A stretch of 64,000 nucleotides of DNA from Hoeflea marina (lineage in GTDB: Bacteria; Pseudomonadota; Alphaproteobacteria; Rhizobiales; Rhizobiaceae). A program made the position numbers and the translations under genes. The notes under the pieces were generated by a model. The model was given only the letters and a program-made list of their open reading frames with translations, had not been told where the DNA came from and ran no database searches. The stretch spans positions 1 through 64,000 of the forward strand of contig NZ_QGTR01000006.1 of NCBI RefSeq assembly GCF_003182275.1. Reading direction: 5' to 3'. This document shows positions 43,315 to 51,766 of the stretch, piece by piece; the first letter of the stretch is position 1, and the number at the start of each line of letters is the position of its first letter.

Positions 43315-44019
43315 TCACCAGGGCAGGGCGTCGCCGCGATAATCCATAAAGTGTCCCGACCTTTCGGGCGTGGCCGTATCGATGACCTGCAGCAGCAGCC
43401 GGGCGGCGGCGTCGGGCGTGCGCCGCTCGAGCCCGCTTGCGGCGAACCCGGCGGACAGGCCGGTGTCGACGGTTCCCGGATGCAGCGCGACGCAGATCGA
43501 TTGCGGCCGGCTGCGCGCAAGCTCGATGGCCGCGGTGCGGACAAGCTGGTTGAGCGCCGCCTTCGCCGCACGGTAGCTGTACCAGCCACCCAGACGGTTG
43601 TCCGAGATGGATCCCACCTTGGCCGACAGGGTGGCGAAGACGGCCTTGCCGTCCTTGGCCATGAGCGGCAGGAAATGCTTCATCAGCAGCGCCGGCCCGA
43701 TGGCATTGATCGCGAAGGCGTGCGCCATATGGGCGGGATCGATGGCCGAGAGGGCCTTTTCCGGGCGAAAGCCGTCGCCATGCAGGAAGCCTGTCGTGTC
43801 GACAACCAGCCGCAGCGGCAGGCCAAAGGACGCAATGTGGGCGGCGGCATGGCCGATGCTGACCTCGTCGAGAAGGTCGAGCTTCGGTTGCGTCGAGCGG
43901 CCATAGCCGATCACTCGCGCGAAACAGTCTTCCTGCGCCAGCCTGTGCGCAAGTGCCGAGCCGATGCCGCCGCTCGAGCCCACCACAACCGCCAATCCGC
44001 CCGTCTCGAAACTGTCCAC
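43315..44019 (-). CDS. Short-chain dehydrogenase/reductase (C-factor-like)
   Basis: 234-residue SDR with nucleotide-binding GSSGGIGSAL near residue 14 and catalytic YxxxK in GGWYSYRAAKAALN. VALHPGTVDTGLSAGF and the C-terminal SGHFMDYRGDALPW resemble the CsgA/C-factor group of atypical SDRs. Substrate unknown. It is convergent with the alpha/beta hydrolase and about 94 bp downstream of the nucleoside hydrolase on the same strand. Confidence 0.82.
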   Translation of the reverse strand: MDSFETGGLAVVVGSSGGIGSALAHRLAQEDCFARVIGYGRSTQPKLDLLDEVSIGHAAAHIASFGLPLRLVVDTTGFLHGDGFRPEKALSAIDPAHMAHAFAINAIGPALLMKHFLPLMAKDGKAVFATLSAKVGSISDNRLGGWYSYRAAKAALNQLVRTAAIELARSRPQSICVALHPGTVDTGLSAGFAASGLERRTPDAAARLLLQVIDTATPERSGHFMDYRGDALPW

Positions 44020-44113
44020 CTTCTCCCCCTCCGGGCCGGTCGGTCCATCCTCCCTGCGGCCTTCCGGGAAGTTTCCGGCCTAGGCGCATGGTTGATTGCT
44101 GCCGCTCCGCGAC

Positions 44114-45070
44114 CTATCCGTCGGCCGCCGCCGTCAGCACGCGCATGTAGTCGGCGAGAAACATCGCCGGGTCGGTATCGACCATCACCAGATGGTCGGG
44201 CCGGGCATCGAAAACGCTGCTGCGCGACGAGGTGCCACCCGGCTGGAAAACGGTCTGGCCGATGCCCGCGCCCTCGGTGAGGACCGCGAGCGCGCCTTTC
44301 TGTAGCCGGAAGGCGCCGGGGACGGTGAGCCAGGACAGGGCCATGACGTCATGCGGGACGCAGCCCCCCAGACCGAGATGGGAGCGATAGAAGCGGGTGT
44401 AGAACCGTGCCATGTCGGCCAGCGGCTCGCCGAAGCGCGGCGATTCCAGCGCCAGCGCAGCCATGAAATCGGGCGTGAAGACAACCGGCATGGTGCAATC
44501 GAGCGGCGCGAGGACCAGCGGCCATGCGGCACCCAGAACCTGGTCGGCCGCGTGTGGGTCGTGCCAGAAATTGGCCTCCGCAACGGGCGTGACATTGCCC
44601 GGTCGATGCACCGCCCCGCCCATGACAACCACGGACCGGACCCGGTCCACGATGCCCGGATCGCGTTCGAGAAGGCGGGCGAGGTTGGTCAGAGGGCCGA
44701 CGGCGCACAGTGTGATCTCGCCCGGATGGCGCCTGGTCATCTCGGAGATGTAGCTGACCGCGTCGAGTTCGTGCGGGACGCGGGCAGTCGCAGGCAGTTC
44801 TACGTCGCCAAAGCCGTTGCGGCCGTGGACGGAATAGCTGGGCTCATGGGCGGGAACGGAGACCGGCACCGCTTCGCCTTCCGCCACATCGGCGTCCGAC
44901 CCCCAGGCCTCAAGCAATCTGAGGGCATTGGCGGTTGCCTCATGGGTGCGCACATTGCCGAAGATCGTGGTCAGCGCCAGAAGCTCGATATCCGGATGGG
45001 CAATGGCATAGGCGATCGCCATGGCATCATCAATGCCGGGGTCGGTGTCGAGAATGATTTTGTATGCCAT
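44114..45070 (-). CDS. Nucleoside hydrolase
   Basis: 318-residue IU-type nucleoside N-ribohydrolase that splits ribonucleosides to base and ribose. The calcium-binding signature DTDPGIDDAMAIAYA is at the N-terminus, and VVVMGGAVHRPGNVTPVAEANFWHDPHAA (key motif AEANFWHDPHAA) carries further active-site residues. ATG 45070 has GGGGAAA upstream. It can supply bases to the pyrimidine route and to adenine deaminase. Confidence 0.9.
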   Translation of the reverse strand: MAYKIILDTDPGIDDAMAIAYAIAHPDIELLALTTIFGNVRTHEATANALRLLEAWGSDADVAEGEAVPVSVPAHEPSYSVHGRNGFGDVELPATARVPHELDAVSYISEMTRRHPGEITLCAVGPLTNLARLLERDPGIVDRVRSVVVMGGAVHRPGNVTPVAEANFWHDPHAADQVLGAAWPLVLAPLDCTMPVVFTPDFMAALALESPRFGEPLADMARFYTRFYRSHLGLGGCVPHDVMALSWLTVPGAFRLQKGALAVLTEGAGIGQTVFQPGGTSSRSSVFDARPDHLVMVDTDPAMFLADYMRVLTAAADG

Positions 45071-45432
45071 GGATTTCCCCGGTTGTGGTGCCGACGTCGG
45101 CCACTGCCGCGCCGGCGATTGCACGAGTCCGCCCGTCAGGGGCGGAGATCCTGCAACGGGGCGCGGCGCCCCTGTGTCGCGGAGCATTGCCACGGCTGTC
45201 GAGGGGCCGCAAGTGCTGTCGCGTAAGGCTTGAGCAAGATTGATAGGCGATGGTGAATGTGACCGGCGGCACATCGGGCATTTCCGACGTCGCTTCTCGG
45301 GCGTCATTCAGGTTGAATGGCGCCCGTTCGTTTTCTGGGCGGGGGTGCAATCAGCACCCGCACGATCATCCCGTGGTGATCGCGCAGACGACCAAGGCTG
45401 CCCGACGGACCGGAAGAGTCTCAGGTCGATGC
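45071..45432. other. Intergenic gap upstream of the nucleoside hydrolase gene
   Basis: 362 bases with no supported gene. It should hold the nucleoside hydrolase promoter and the end of the arsR-type transcript. A hairpin GGGTGC-AATCA-GCACCC lies at 45343-45359 and CATTCA/TGAATG arms at 45305-45319; neither has a T tract. Confidence 0.5.
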
Positions 45433-45744
45433 TCAATCGTCGGCGAAATAAATGGTCTCGAGTGTCTTGAGCACGGCGATCACGGATTCAGCACTCACAG
45501 AATAGTAGATGGTCTGAGCATCGCGGCGGGTGCTGACCAGATTGCGATGACGCAATTTCGCCAGATGCTGTGAAAGTGCAGACTGGCTCAGGCCAACCTT
45601 CTCCGCAAGTGCACTAACCGCCATCTCGCCTTCGACGAGGTTGCACAATATCAACATGCGTTTGGCGTTGCCCATTGCTGATAACAGGCCTGCGGCGTCT
45701 GTCGATTTCGTCATCAGTTTTTGCGTTTGCATGATCTTGCTCAT
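45433..45744 (-). CDS. ArsR-family transcriptional regulator
   Basis: 103-residue winged-helix protein. LSAMGNAKRMLILCNLVEGE then VSALAEKVGLSQSALSQHLAKLRHRNLVSTRR is the typical ArsR DNA-binding core, of the NolR/BigR type rather than the metal-binding type, since the CxC metal motif is absent. A palindrome directly upstream suggests autoregulation. The ribosome binding site is weak. Target and signal are unknown; the neighbouring HugZ-like and choline genes are on the same strand but upstream. Confidence 0.82.
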   Translation of the reverse strand: MSKIMQTQKLMTKSTDAAGLLSAMGNAKRMLILCNLVEGEMAVSALAEKVGLSQSALSQHLAKLRHRNLVSTRRDAQTIYYSVSAESVIAVLKTLETIYFADD

Positions 45745-45754
45745 TTGTTCTTAT

Positions 45755-45770
45755 TGTTACTAGTGTAACA
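45755..45770. promoter_or_regulatory. TGTTAC-TAGT-GTAACA palindrome upstream of the ArsR regulator
   Basis: Perfect 6-bp arms around a 4-bp centre, 11 bp before the ArsR-type start codon at 45744. The position over the promoter fits an autoregulatory operator. Confidence 0.6.
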
Positions 45771-45828
45771 GGTGCCTGCACCGATTTACATCTCCGTTAT
45801 TTCAGAGATTGCATACATTGGGATACTC

Positions 45829-46584
45829 CTAAATTATACGGGGTTTCATTAGGATATCCGAAAATACGCGCGGCAAGTCCTCGGCGTTGGGCACTGTGTT
45901 GTCGAATTCGATGCGCAGCAGATCGTCGCCGTTGGAGAGGTCGACACCGGCGGGGTCTATGGCAAATATTCGCCACCCCGCTTTTTTAGAACCACCGCAC
46001 ACACTTGCACAAACGTCGCCGGCGGCGGAATGTTCCATTGCTATGGCACGAAGCAGTTCTTCTTCGATTGCGGGCATGGCGGTCAGGGCAGGGGAGCTGA
46101 TGACGAGGTCATCCCGGTCGAGCGCATAGGCCTTGCCGAAGCCGCCGTTGAGCAGTGCCGTGACAGGCTCCATCCGGAAGAATGCGAAGTCGCCGAAATC
46201 CGCGTAGAGGGCCGACTTGGGATGACGGGCGATGAAGCGGCGCCGGATGCGGCCGTGATCGGGGTGGCCGCGGTCAACGGCCGCGGCCTGGCATCGAACG
46301 GTGATGCGGGCATGGGCGAGGGGATCGCCCTTGCCGGCCTGGCCAAACATCATCGAGGCGCGCGGATCGGCCCGCAACGCCGCGCTGTGGACAGCAAGCG
46401 CCGAGACCAGGATCACGGGGACTCCGTCGACATCGGTCCCAGTCAGCACCCGGCTCGAGAACGGGAAGCCGGTCTCCGGTTCCAGCACGGCAATGGCGGC
46501 CCGGCGGCTGCCGCGGACCAGCCGCCGGGCCAGCCGCCGGGCGTCCTCGTCGGTGTCGCGCAGGGTGCGGACCGGGTCCTTCAC
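45829..46584 (-). CDS. HugZ-like heme utilisation/pyridoxamine phosphate oxidase-fold protein
   Basis: 251-residue protein with a split-barrel flavin/heme-binding domain (FPFSSRVLTGTDVDGVPVILVSALAVH, then DPRASMMFGQAGKGDPLAHARIT as key stretches) and a C-terminal DUF2470-like part (GVDLSNGDDLLRIEFDN). This architecture is that of HugZ-type heme oxygenases. It follows an SDR gene by 10 bp on the same strand, downstream of the choline transporter. No heme transporter is nearby, so the role in heme use is uncertain. Confidence 0.78.
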   Translation of the reverse strand: MKDPVRTLRDTDEDARRLARRLVRGSRRAAIAVLEPETGFPFSSRVLTGTDVDGVPVILVSALAVHSAALRADPRASMMFGQAGKGDPLAHARITVRCQAAAVDRGHPDHGRIRRRFIARHPKSALYADFGDFAFFRMEPVTALLNGGFGKAYALDRDDLVISSPALTAMPAIEEELLRAIAMEHSAAGDVCASVCGGSKKAGWRIFAIDPAGVDLSNGDDLLRIEFDNTVPNAEDLPRVFSDILMKPRII

Positions 46585-46594
46585 CGTAGCAGAC

Positions 46595-47356
46595 CTACTT
46601 GGGCGCCATCCGGATGGCGCCGTCGAGGCGGACGGTTTCGCCGTTGAGCATGACGTTTCCGATCATGTGCATGGCCAGGCTGGCATATTCCTCAGCCTTG
46701 CCCAGCCGCGACGGGAACGGCACCGAAGCTCCCAGGCTGTCCTGCACTTCCTGCGGCATGCCCATGAGCATGGGCGTGCCGAAGATTCCGGGGGCAATCG
46801 TCATGACGCGGATGCCGAAGCGGGCGAGTTCACGGGCGATCGGCAGCGCCATGGCGTGGATGCCGCCCTTGGATGCGGCGTAGGCGGCCTGGCCGATCTG
46901 GCCGTCGAAGGCGGCGACCGACGCGGTGGAGATGATGATGGCGCGCTCGCCGTCGGCCAGCGGCTCCAGCTTCGAGGCACGGTCGGCCACCAGGCGCAGC
47001 ATGTTGAAGCTGCCGATCAGGTTGACTTCGATCACCTTGCGGAAAAGATTGAGGTCATGCGGGCCTTCACGCCCGACAACGCGGCCGGCCGGAGCGATAC
47101 CAGCACAGTTGACGAGAATGCGGGCGTCGCCGTGGGCCTCGGCGGCCCTGGCCACGGCGGCTTCGCCTGCGGCGGCGTCCGAGACATCACAGGCAATGGC
47201 AATGCCGCCGATCTCGGCGGCGACCTTTTCGGCCTGCTCCAGGTTGATGTCGAACAGCGCCACCCTGGCTCCGGCCGCGGCCAGGGCGCGAGCGGTGGCG
47301 GCGCCGAGGCCCGAGCCGCCACCGGTGACGATTGCTGATTTGCCGTTTGCATCCAT
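46595..47356 (-). CDS. SDR-family 3-hydroxyacyl-CoA dehydrogenase-like oxidoreductase
   Basis: 253-residue classical SDR: cofactor site [15 protein letters not shown] near residue 12, acidic residue DINLEQ indicating NAD preference, NCAG near residue 90, and catalytic [25 protein letters not shown] and the C-terminal [14 protein letters not shown] are typical of type 10 17-beta-HSD / 2-methyl-3-hydroxybutyryl-CoA dehydrogenases acting in isoleucine or fatty-acid oxidation. It lies 69 bp after choV. Confidence 0.83.
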   Translation of the reverse strand: MDANGKSAIVTGGGSGLGAATARALAAAGARVALFDINLEQAEKVAAEIGGIAIACDVSDAAAGEAAVARAAEAHGDARILVNCAGIAPAGRVVGREGPHDLNLFRKVIEVNLIGSFNMLRLVADRASKLEPLADGERAIIISTASVAAFDGQIGQAAYAASKGGIHAMALPIARELARFGIRVMTIAPGIFGTPMLMGMPQEVQDSLGASVPFPSRLGKAEEYASLAMHMIGNVMLNGETVRLDGAIRMAPK

Positions 47357-47425
47357 GTCGGTACTCCAGGGGATAGGCCTGACCGTTGCAGGCGCCGATG
47401 CACCTGTTCCGATCGGCGGAAATGA

Positions 47426-48472
47426 TCAGTGACGATGCCGGGTCAAGCCGTTGACAATGTCCTGCGCCGTGATTGACCCGGCGACCACGCCGTTGTCAAT
47501 GACACCGACCGCGCCAGGTCGTCGCGCCAGCGCGTCCAGCACCTCGGCCAGCGGCGTGTCCAGTTTGACCGATGCCGAGATCGGTGTCTGGCCGCGGGCC
47601 TCGTCCGGCTTGCCCGGCGTCATCACGTCGCGCGCCGACAGCATGGCGATCGGGTTCATATTGGCGACGAAATCGGCGACGTAGCGGTTGGACGGATTGT
47701 TGACGATCTCGCGCGGAGTGCCGCACTGGACAATGCGGCCGGCTTCCATGATGGCGATGCGGTTGCCGATGCGGAACGCCTCGTCAAGGTCATGACTGAC
47801 GAAGAGGATGGTCTTGCGAAGGGCCGCCTGGAATTCGAGCAGCTCGTCCTGCAGACGCGCCCGGATCAGCGGATCAAGCGCCGAGAACGGCTCGTCCATC
47901 AGCAGGATGGGGGCGCCGGTGGCGAATGCGCGGGCCAGGCCCACGCGCTGCTGCATGCCGCCAGAGAGTTCGCCGACCTTGCGGCCGGACCAGTCGGAAA
48001 GGCCCACCAGCTTCAGTTGCTCGGCGACGCGGGCCTTGCGCTCGGGCAGCGGTATGCCCGCGAGTTCGAGGCCGAAGCCGACATTCTCGGCGACCGTGCG
48101 CCACGGCAGCAGCGCGAACTGCTGGAACACCATCGAGACATGGTCGGCGCGGAGCTGACGCAGTTCATTGCGGGTGCACGCATAGGGATTGGTCTTCTGA
48201 GTGCCGCAGCGCACCTCGACCGTGCCGCGGCGCACCGGGGCCAGTCCGTTGACGGCGCGCAGCAGCGTGGACTTGCCGGAGCCGGACAGGCCCATCAGCA
48301 CGAGGATCTCGCCTTCCTGCACATCGATCGTGGCGCCGGCGACGCCCAGCACGTCACCGGTGGCGGCGGCGATCTCGTCCCGGGTCGCACCCTTGTCGAC
48401 GAGGGCCAGCGACTTGACGTGGTCGTCGCCGAAGATGATGTCGACGTCGCGGATCGTCACGGCGGCGGTCAT
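47426..48472 (-). CDS. choV: Choline ABC transporter ATP-binding protein ChoV
   Basis: 348-residue ATPase of the glycine betaine/choline class. Walker A GLSGSGKST, signature LSGGMQQRVGLARA, Walker B ILLMDEPFSALDP, followed by a C-terminal CBS-like segment (residues 285-345, VGVIDNGVVAGSITAQDIVNG). GTQKTNPYACTRNELRQLR near residue 90 matches ChoV/OpuA-type proteins. It overlaps choW by 4 bp. It powers high-affinity choline uptake. Confidence 0.9.
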   Translation of the reverse strand: MTAAVTIRDVDIIFGDDHVKSLALVDKGATRDEIAAATGDVLGVAGATIDVQEGEILVLMGLSGSGKSTLLRAVNGLAPVRRGTVEVRCGTQKTNPYACTRNELRQLRADHVSMVFQQFALLPWRTVAENVGFGLELAGIPLPERKARVAEQLKLVGLSDWSGRKVGELSGGMQQRVGLARAFATGAPILLMDEPFSALDPLIRARLQDELLEFQAALRKTILFVSHDLDEAFRIGNRIAIMEAGRIVQCGTPREIVNNPSNRYVADFVANMNPIAMLSARDVMTPGKPDEARGQTPISASVKLDTPLAEVLDALARRPGAVGVIDNGVVAGSITAQDIVNGLTRHRH

Positions 48473-49311
48473 GCCGAATCCTCCCCGGCGGTGCGGAACA
48501 TGCGGTCAAGCACGATGGCCAGTATGACGATGCAGAGGCCTGCCTCGAAGCCCTTGGCGACATTGACGGTGTTGAGCGCCCGGACCACCGGCACGCCGAG
48601 GCCGGACGCGCCCACGAGCGCCGAGATCACCACCATCGACAGCGACAGCATGATGGTCTGGGTCAGGCCGGCCATGATCTGCGGCGCCGCCCAGGGCAGT
48701 TCGATCTTGCTGAGCACCTGCCAGCGGGTGGCGCCGAAAGCCTGCGCCGCCTCGACCAACGGCTTCGGCGTGGCGACGATGCCCAGGCGGGTGAGCCTGA
48801 CCGGTGCGGGAATGGCGAAGACCACCGTGGCGATCAGGCCGGGCACCATGCCGAGGCCGAAGAGGATCAGGGCCGGGATCAGATAGACGAAGGTCGGGAT
48901 GGTCTGCATCAGGTCGAGCACCGGGCGCAGGCCGGAATAGAGCCAGGCCCGGCGGGCGGCCGCGATGCCGAGCGGCACGCCGATCAGCATGCAGACGGCA
49001 GTGGAGGCGATCACCAGCGCCAAGGTCTCGGTGGTCTCTTCCCAGTAGCCCTGGTTGATGATGAACAACAGACCGAGCGCGGTGAGGGCGGCTGGCGCGA
49101 GCCTGCGCCGCAGCAGCCAGGAGAGGACGGTGAACACCGCCACGATCACCAGCGGATGCGGTGTCTGCAGGCACCACAGAAGCGCATCGATGAAACTGCC
49201 GATGATGCCGGACAGGCCGTCGAAAAACCAGCCGAAGTCGTCGGTAAGCCAGTCGACGAGGACCTTCGCCCATTGTCCGACGGGTATCTGATATCGTTCC
49301 AGCCAATCCAC
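48469..49311 (-). CDS. choW: Choline ABC transporter permease ChoW
   Basis: 280-residue permease with about six membrane helices and the docking loop EAAQAFGATRWQVLSKIELPWAAPQIM (key motif EAAQAFGATRWQ). The N-terminal WLTDDFGWFFDGLSG is typical of choline/betaine permeases. It is flanked by choX upstream and choV downstream in one operon. Confidence 0.9.
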   Translation of the reverse strand: MDWLERYQIPVGQWAKVLVDWLTDDFGWFFDGLSGIIGSFIDALLWCLQTPHPLVIVAVFTVLSWLLRRRLAPAALTALGLLFIINQGYWEETTETLALVIASTAVCMLIGVPLGIAAARRAWLYSGLRPVLDLMQTIPTFVYLIPALILFGLGMVPGLIATVVFAIPAPVRLTRLGIVATPKPLVEAAQAFGATRWQVLSKIELPWAAPQIMAGLTQTIMLSLSMVVISALVGASGLGVPVVRALNTVNVAKGFEAGLCIVILAIVLDRMFRTAGEDSA

Positions 49312-49389
49312 TGCGGCTCTTCCTTAAAACGGACATGGGGCGGGCCGCCGACCGTGCGGTGTCGGCCGGCGGCTCGCGAGCTTCGGCGA

Positions 49390-50319
49390 TCAGGCGCCGA
49401 GCTTGGCAGCCACGGCAGCGGCGGCGTCGCCGCCGTCGAAGGTGGTCACGCCTTCAAGCCAGGGCTTGACCGCGTCCGGGTTGGCCTTGAGCCAGGCGAG
49501 CGCCGCCTTTTCGGGATCTTCGCCCTTGAGGATCTCATCCATGATCTTGTTTTCCATCGACAGCGAGAAGGACAGGTTCTTGATGAACTGGCCCGCATTG
49601 GGGCAGTCGCTGGTGTAGCCGGCCCGTACATTGGTGTGCACAGTGGCGGCGCCGAAGCCGGAATCGCCCATGCCGTCGAGATAGGTGATGGCCATTTCGC
49701 CCATCACCGGGTGTGGAGTCCAGCCGAGGAAGGCGATCCATTCGTTGTTCTTGATCGCCTTTTCCGCCTGGGTGAGCATGCCGGCTTCCGAGGATTCGAC
49801 CAGCTTGAAGCCGTCGAGGCCATTGTCCTTGTTGTCGATCATCTCAAGAACAATGCGGTTGCCGTCATTCCCCGGCTCGATGCCGTAGATCTTGGCGTCG
49901 AACTTGTCCTTGAACTTGCCGATGTCGGTCAGGCTCTTGACCCCCGCTTCGGCGACATAGGTCGGCACGACGAGGCCATATCCGGCGCCGTCGAGATTCT
50001 GGGCAACCGTCTCCACCGACTTGTCGTCGATGAAGGGCTGCACGTCACCGGCCATCGAGGGCATCCAGTTGCCGAGGAAGACGTCGATGTCCTTGTTCTT
50101 GAGCGAGGAATAGGTGACGGGAACCGACAGCACCGTGACCTTGGCCTCATAGCCGAGGGCGTCGAGCAGGGTGGAGGCAACAGCCGTGGTCGCCGTGATG
50201 TCGGTCCAGCCGACATCGGAGAAGCGCACGGTCTTGCAGGCTTCCGAATCCGCGGCGAAGGACGGCGCGGTGCTGGCCAGCAGCGTGGCAAGGATGGTGA
50301 GTGACAGGGTTTTTGTCAT
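49390..50319 (-). CDS. choX: Choline-binding periplasmic protein ChoX
   Basis: 309-residue binding protein with signal peptide 1-22 (PSFA-AD). The mature part begins CKTVRFSDVGWTDITATTA and contains FLGNWMPSM and FLGWTPHPVM, aromatic-rich loops that form the choline cage in the S. meliloti ChoX structure. First gene of the choXWV operon. Choline is used as an osmoprotectant precursor and carbon source; the betaine-synthesis genes (betICBA) are not in the window. Confidence 0.9.
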   Translation of the reverse strand: MTKTLSLTILATLLASTAPSFAADSEACKTVRFSDVGWTDITATTAVASTLLDALGYEAKVTVLSVPVTYSSLKNKDIDVFLGNWMPSMAGDVQPFIDDKSVETVAQNLDGAGYGLVVPTYVAEAGVKSLTDIGKFKDKFDAKIYGIEPGNDGNRIVLEMIDNKDNGLDGFKLVESSEAGMLTQAEKAIKNNEWIAFLGWTPHPVMGEMAITYLDGMGDSGFGAATVHTNVRAGYTSDCPNAGQFIKNLSFSLSMENKIMDEILKGEDPEKAALAWLKANPDAVKPWLEGVTTFDGGDAAAAVAAKLGA

Positions 50320-50488
50320 TTTGATTTCTCCCAGGATGCAAAATTAGAAACAACCACTGATACGAACCAAACTCAAGCGCTTCTCGGCTTATTTCGGCGG
50401 GCGGCCGGCGAAGCAAGCTGTTGAAAGCCTGTTCCCGGGGGTGGCAAAGTGTCGGGCCGATTGCCATTAGAGTGGCGAGGGACCGCAC

Positions 50489-51070
50489 ATGGCAAAGCTC
50501 TATTTCAGTTACTCGACGATGAATGCCGGCAAGTCGACGCTGCTGCTGCAGGCGTCCTACAACTACCGTGAACGCGGCATGCGCACGGTGCTGTTCATCG
50601 CCGCCTTCGACGATCGCGCGGGCCTGGGCCGGATCTCGTCGCGCATCGGTCTTGAGTCGGATGCAATTCCGTTTCGGGCGGACGACGATCTCTTCGCCTC
50701 CATCGGCAGCATGCAGGCGGAGAGCGAGATTGCCTGCATCTTCGTCGACGAGGCGCAGTTCCTCACCGAGGCGCAGGTCTGGCAATTGGCCAGGGTGGCG
50801 GACCGGCTGTCCATCCCGGTGATGACCTACGGCCTGCGGACGGACTTTCGCGGCCTGCTGTTTCCGGGCTCGCAGGCGCTGCTGGCCATTGCCGACGAGC
50901 TGCGCGAGGTGCGCACCATCTGCAAGTGCGGCCGCAAGGCGACCATGGTGGTGCGCACCGACGACAAGGGCAGCGTCATCCATGAGGGAGCCCAGGTCGA
51001 GGTGGGCGGCAACGAACGATACATCTCCTATTGCCGGCGGCACTGGGAGGAGGCGATGGGGCGCGACTGA
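50489..51070 (+). CDS. tdk: Thymidine kinase
   Basis: 193-residue type II thymidine kinase, phosphorylating thymidine for salvage. P-loop STMNAGKST near residue 10, Walker B-like CIFVDEAQFLT near residue 86, the lasso region with CKCGRKA, and a C-terminal Cys in ISYCRRHWEEA for the structural zinc. Divergent from choX. It complements the nucleoside hydrolase and pyrimidine catabolism genes but is not in an operon with them. Confidence 0.92.
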   Translation: MAKLYFSYSTMNAGKSTLLLQASYNYRERGMRTVLFIAAFDDRAGLGRISSRIGLESDAIPFRADDDLFASIGSMQAESEIACIFVDEAQFLTEAQVWQLARVADRLSIPVMTYGLRTDFRGLLFPGSQALLAIADELREVRTICKCGRKATMVVRTDDKGSVIHEGAQVEVGGNERYISYCRRHWEEAMGRD

Positions 51071-51206
51071 CGGTGACCGGAGCGCCGGGCCGCGACATAT
51101 CGCCTTTCTGCGGCCGAGCGGCGCATTGTCTGCCAATCCGCATTGCCCGGCCGCCAGAGGAAATCGTATGAGATCAAGCTCCAGAATCGCCTCAAGGAGA
51201 TTGTTC

Positions 51207-51605
51207 ATGTCCAAGTCCCTGTCGTTCATCCTCGGTATGGCACTCAGCGCCGGTCTTGCCCTCACGTCCGCGGCGCGTGCTGACGGCGACGCCGTGGAAG
51301 GCGCCAAGGTGTTCAAGAAATGCGCCGCCTGCCACACGGCGAGCGAGCCGAAGAACCGGGTCGGGCCGCACCTGGTCGGCATCGTCGGTCGCGGCGTGGC
51401 TTCTGTCGCTGACTACAAGTACTCCAAGGCCATGGCCGATCATACCGCTGAGGTTCCCGTGTGGACCGTCGAGGCACTGGATGCCTATCTGCGCAGCCCC
51501 AAGGGCGTGGTGAAGGGCACCAAGATGGCGTTTGCCGGCCTGAAAAAGGACGAGGACGTGGCCAATGTCATCGCCTATCTGACCGATCCCTCCGCCGCCA
51601 ACTGA
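51207..51605 (+). CDS. Class I cytochrome c
   Basis: 132-residue periplasmic c-type cytochrome with signal peptide 1-26 (ARA-DG), heme motif CAACH near residue 40 and the axial Met in GTKMAFAGL near residue 110. The size and motifs resemble cytochrome c2/c-552 of rhizobia, an electron carrier between the bc1 complex and oxidases. AAGGAG at 51194-51199 sets the start at ATG 51207. A strong terminator follows. Confidence 0.88.
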   Translation: MSKSLSFILGMALSAGLALTSAARADGDAVEGAKVFKKCAACHTASEPKNRVGPHLVGIVGRGVASVADYKYSKAMADHTAEVPVWTVEALDAYLRSPKGVVKGTKMAFAGLKKDEDVANVIAYLTDPSAAN

Positions 51606-51623
51606 GACAGACACAGCCTAAAA

Positions 51624-51663
51624 GAGGGATCGCCCCGGCAAATGCCGGGGCGATCCCTTTTTT
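51624..51663 (+). terminator. Rho-independent terminator after cytochrome c
   Basis: GGGATCGCCCCGGC at 51626-51639 and its exact complement GCCGGGGCGATCCC at 51644-51657 form a 14-bp stem with an AAAT loop and six Ts (51658-51663). It cleanly separates the cytochrome gene from the following operon. Confidence 0.92.
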
Positions 51664-51766
51664 GCATGGGAGAGACTTACCATATGGGCCGGGCCGGTGT
51701 TACAAATCTGCCGGGGACCCAAGGGCGCCGAGACATGCGGGGCGCGGCAACACAGAGGATCGTGAC

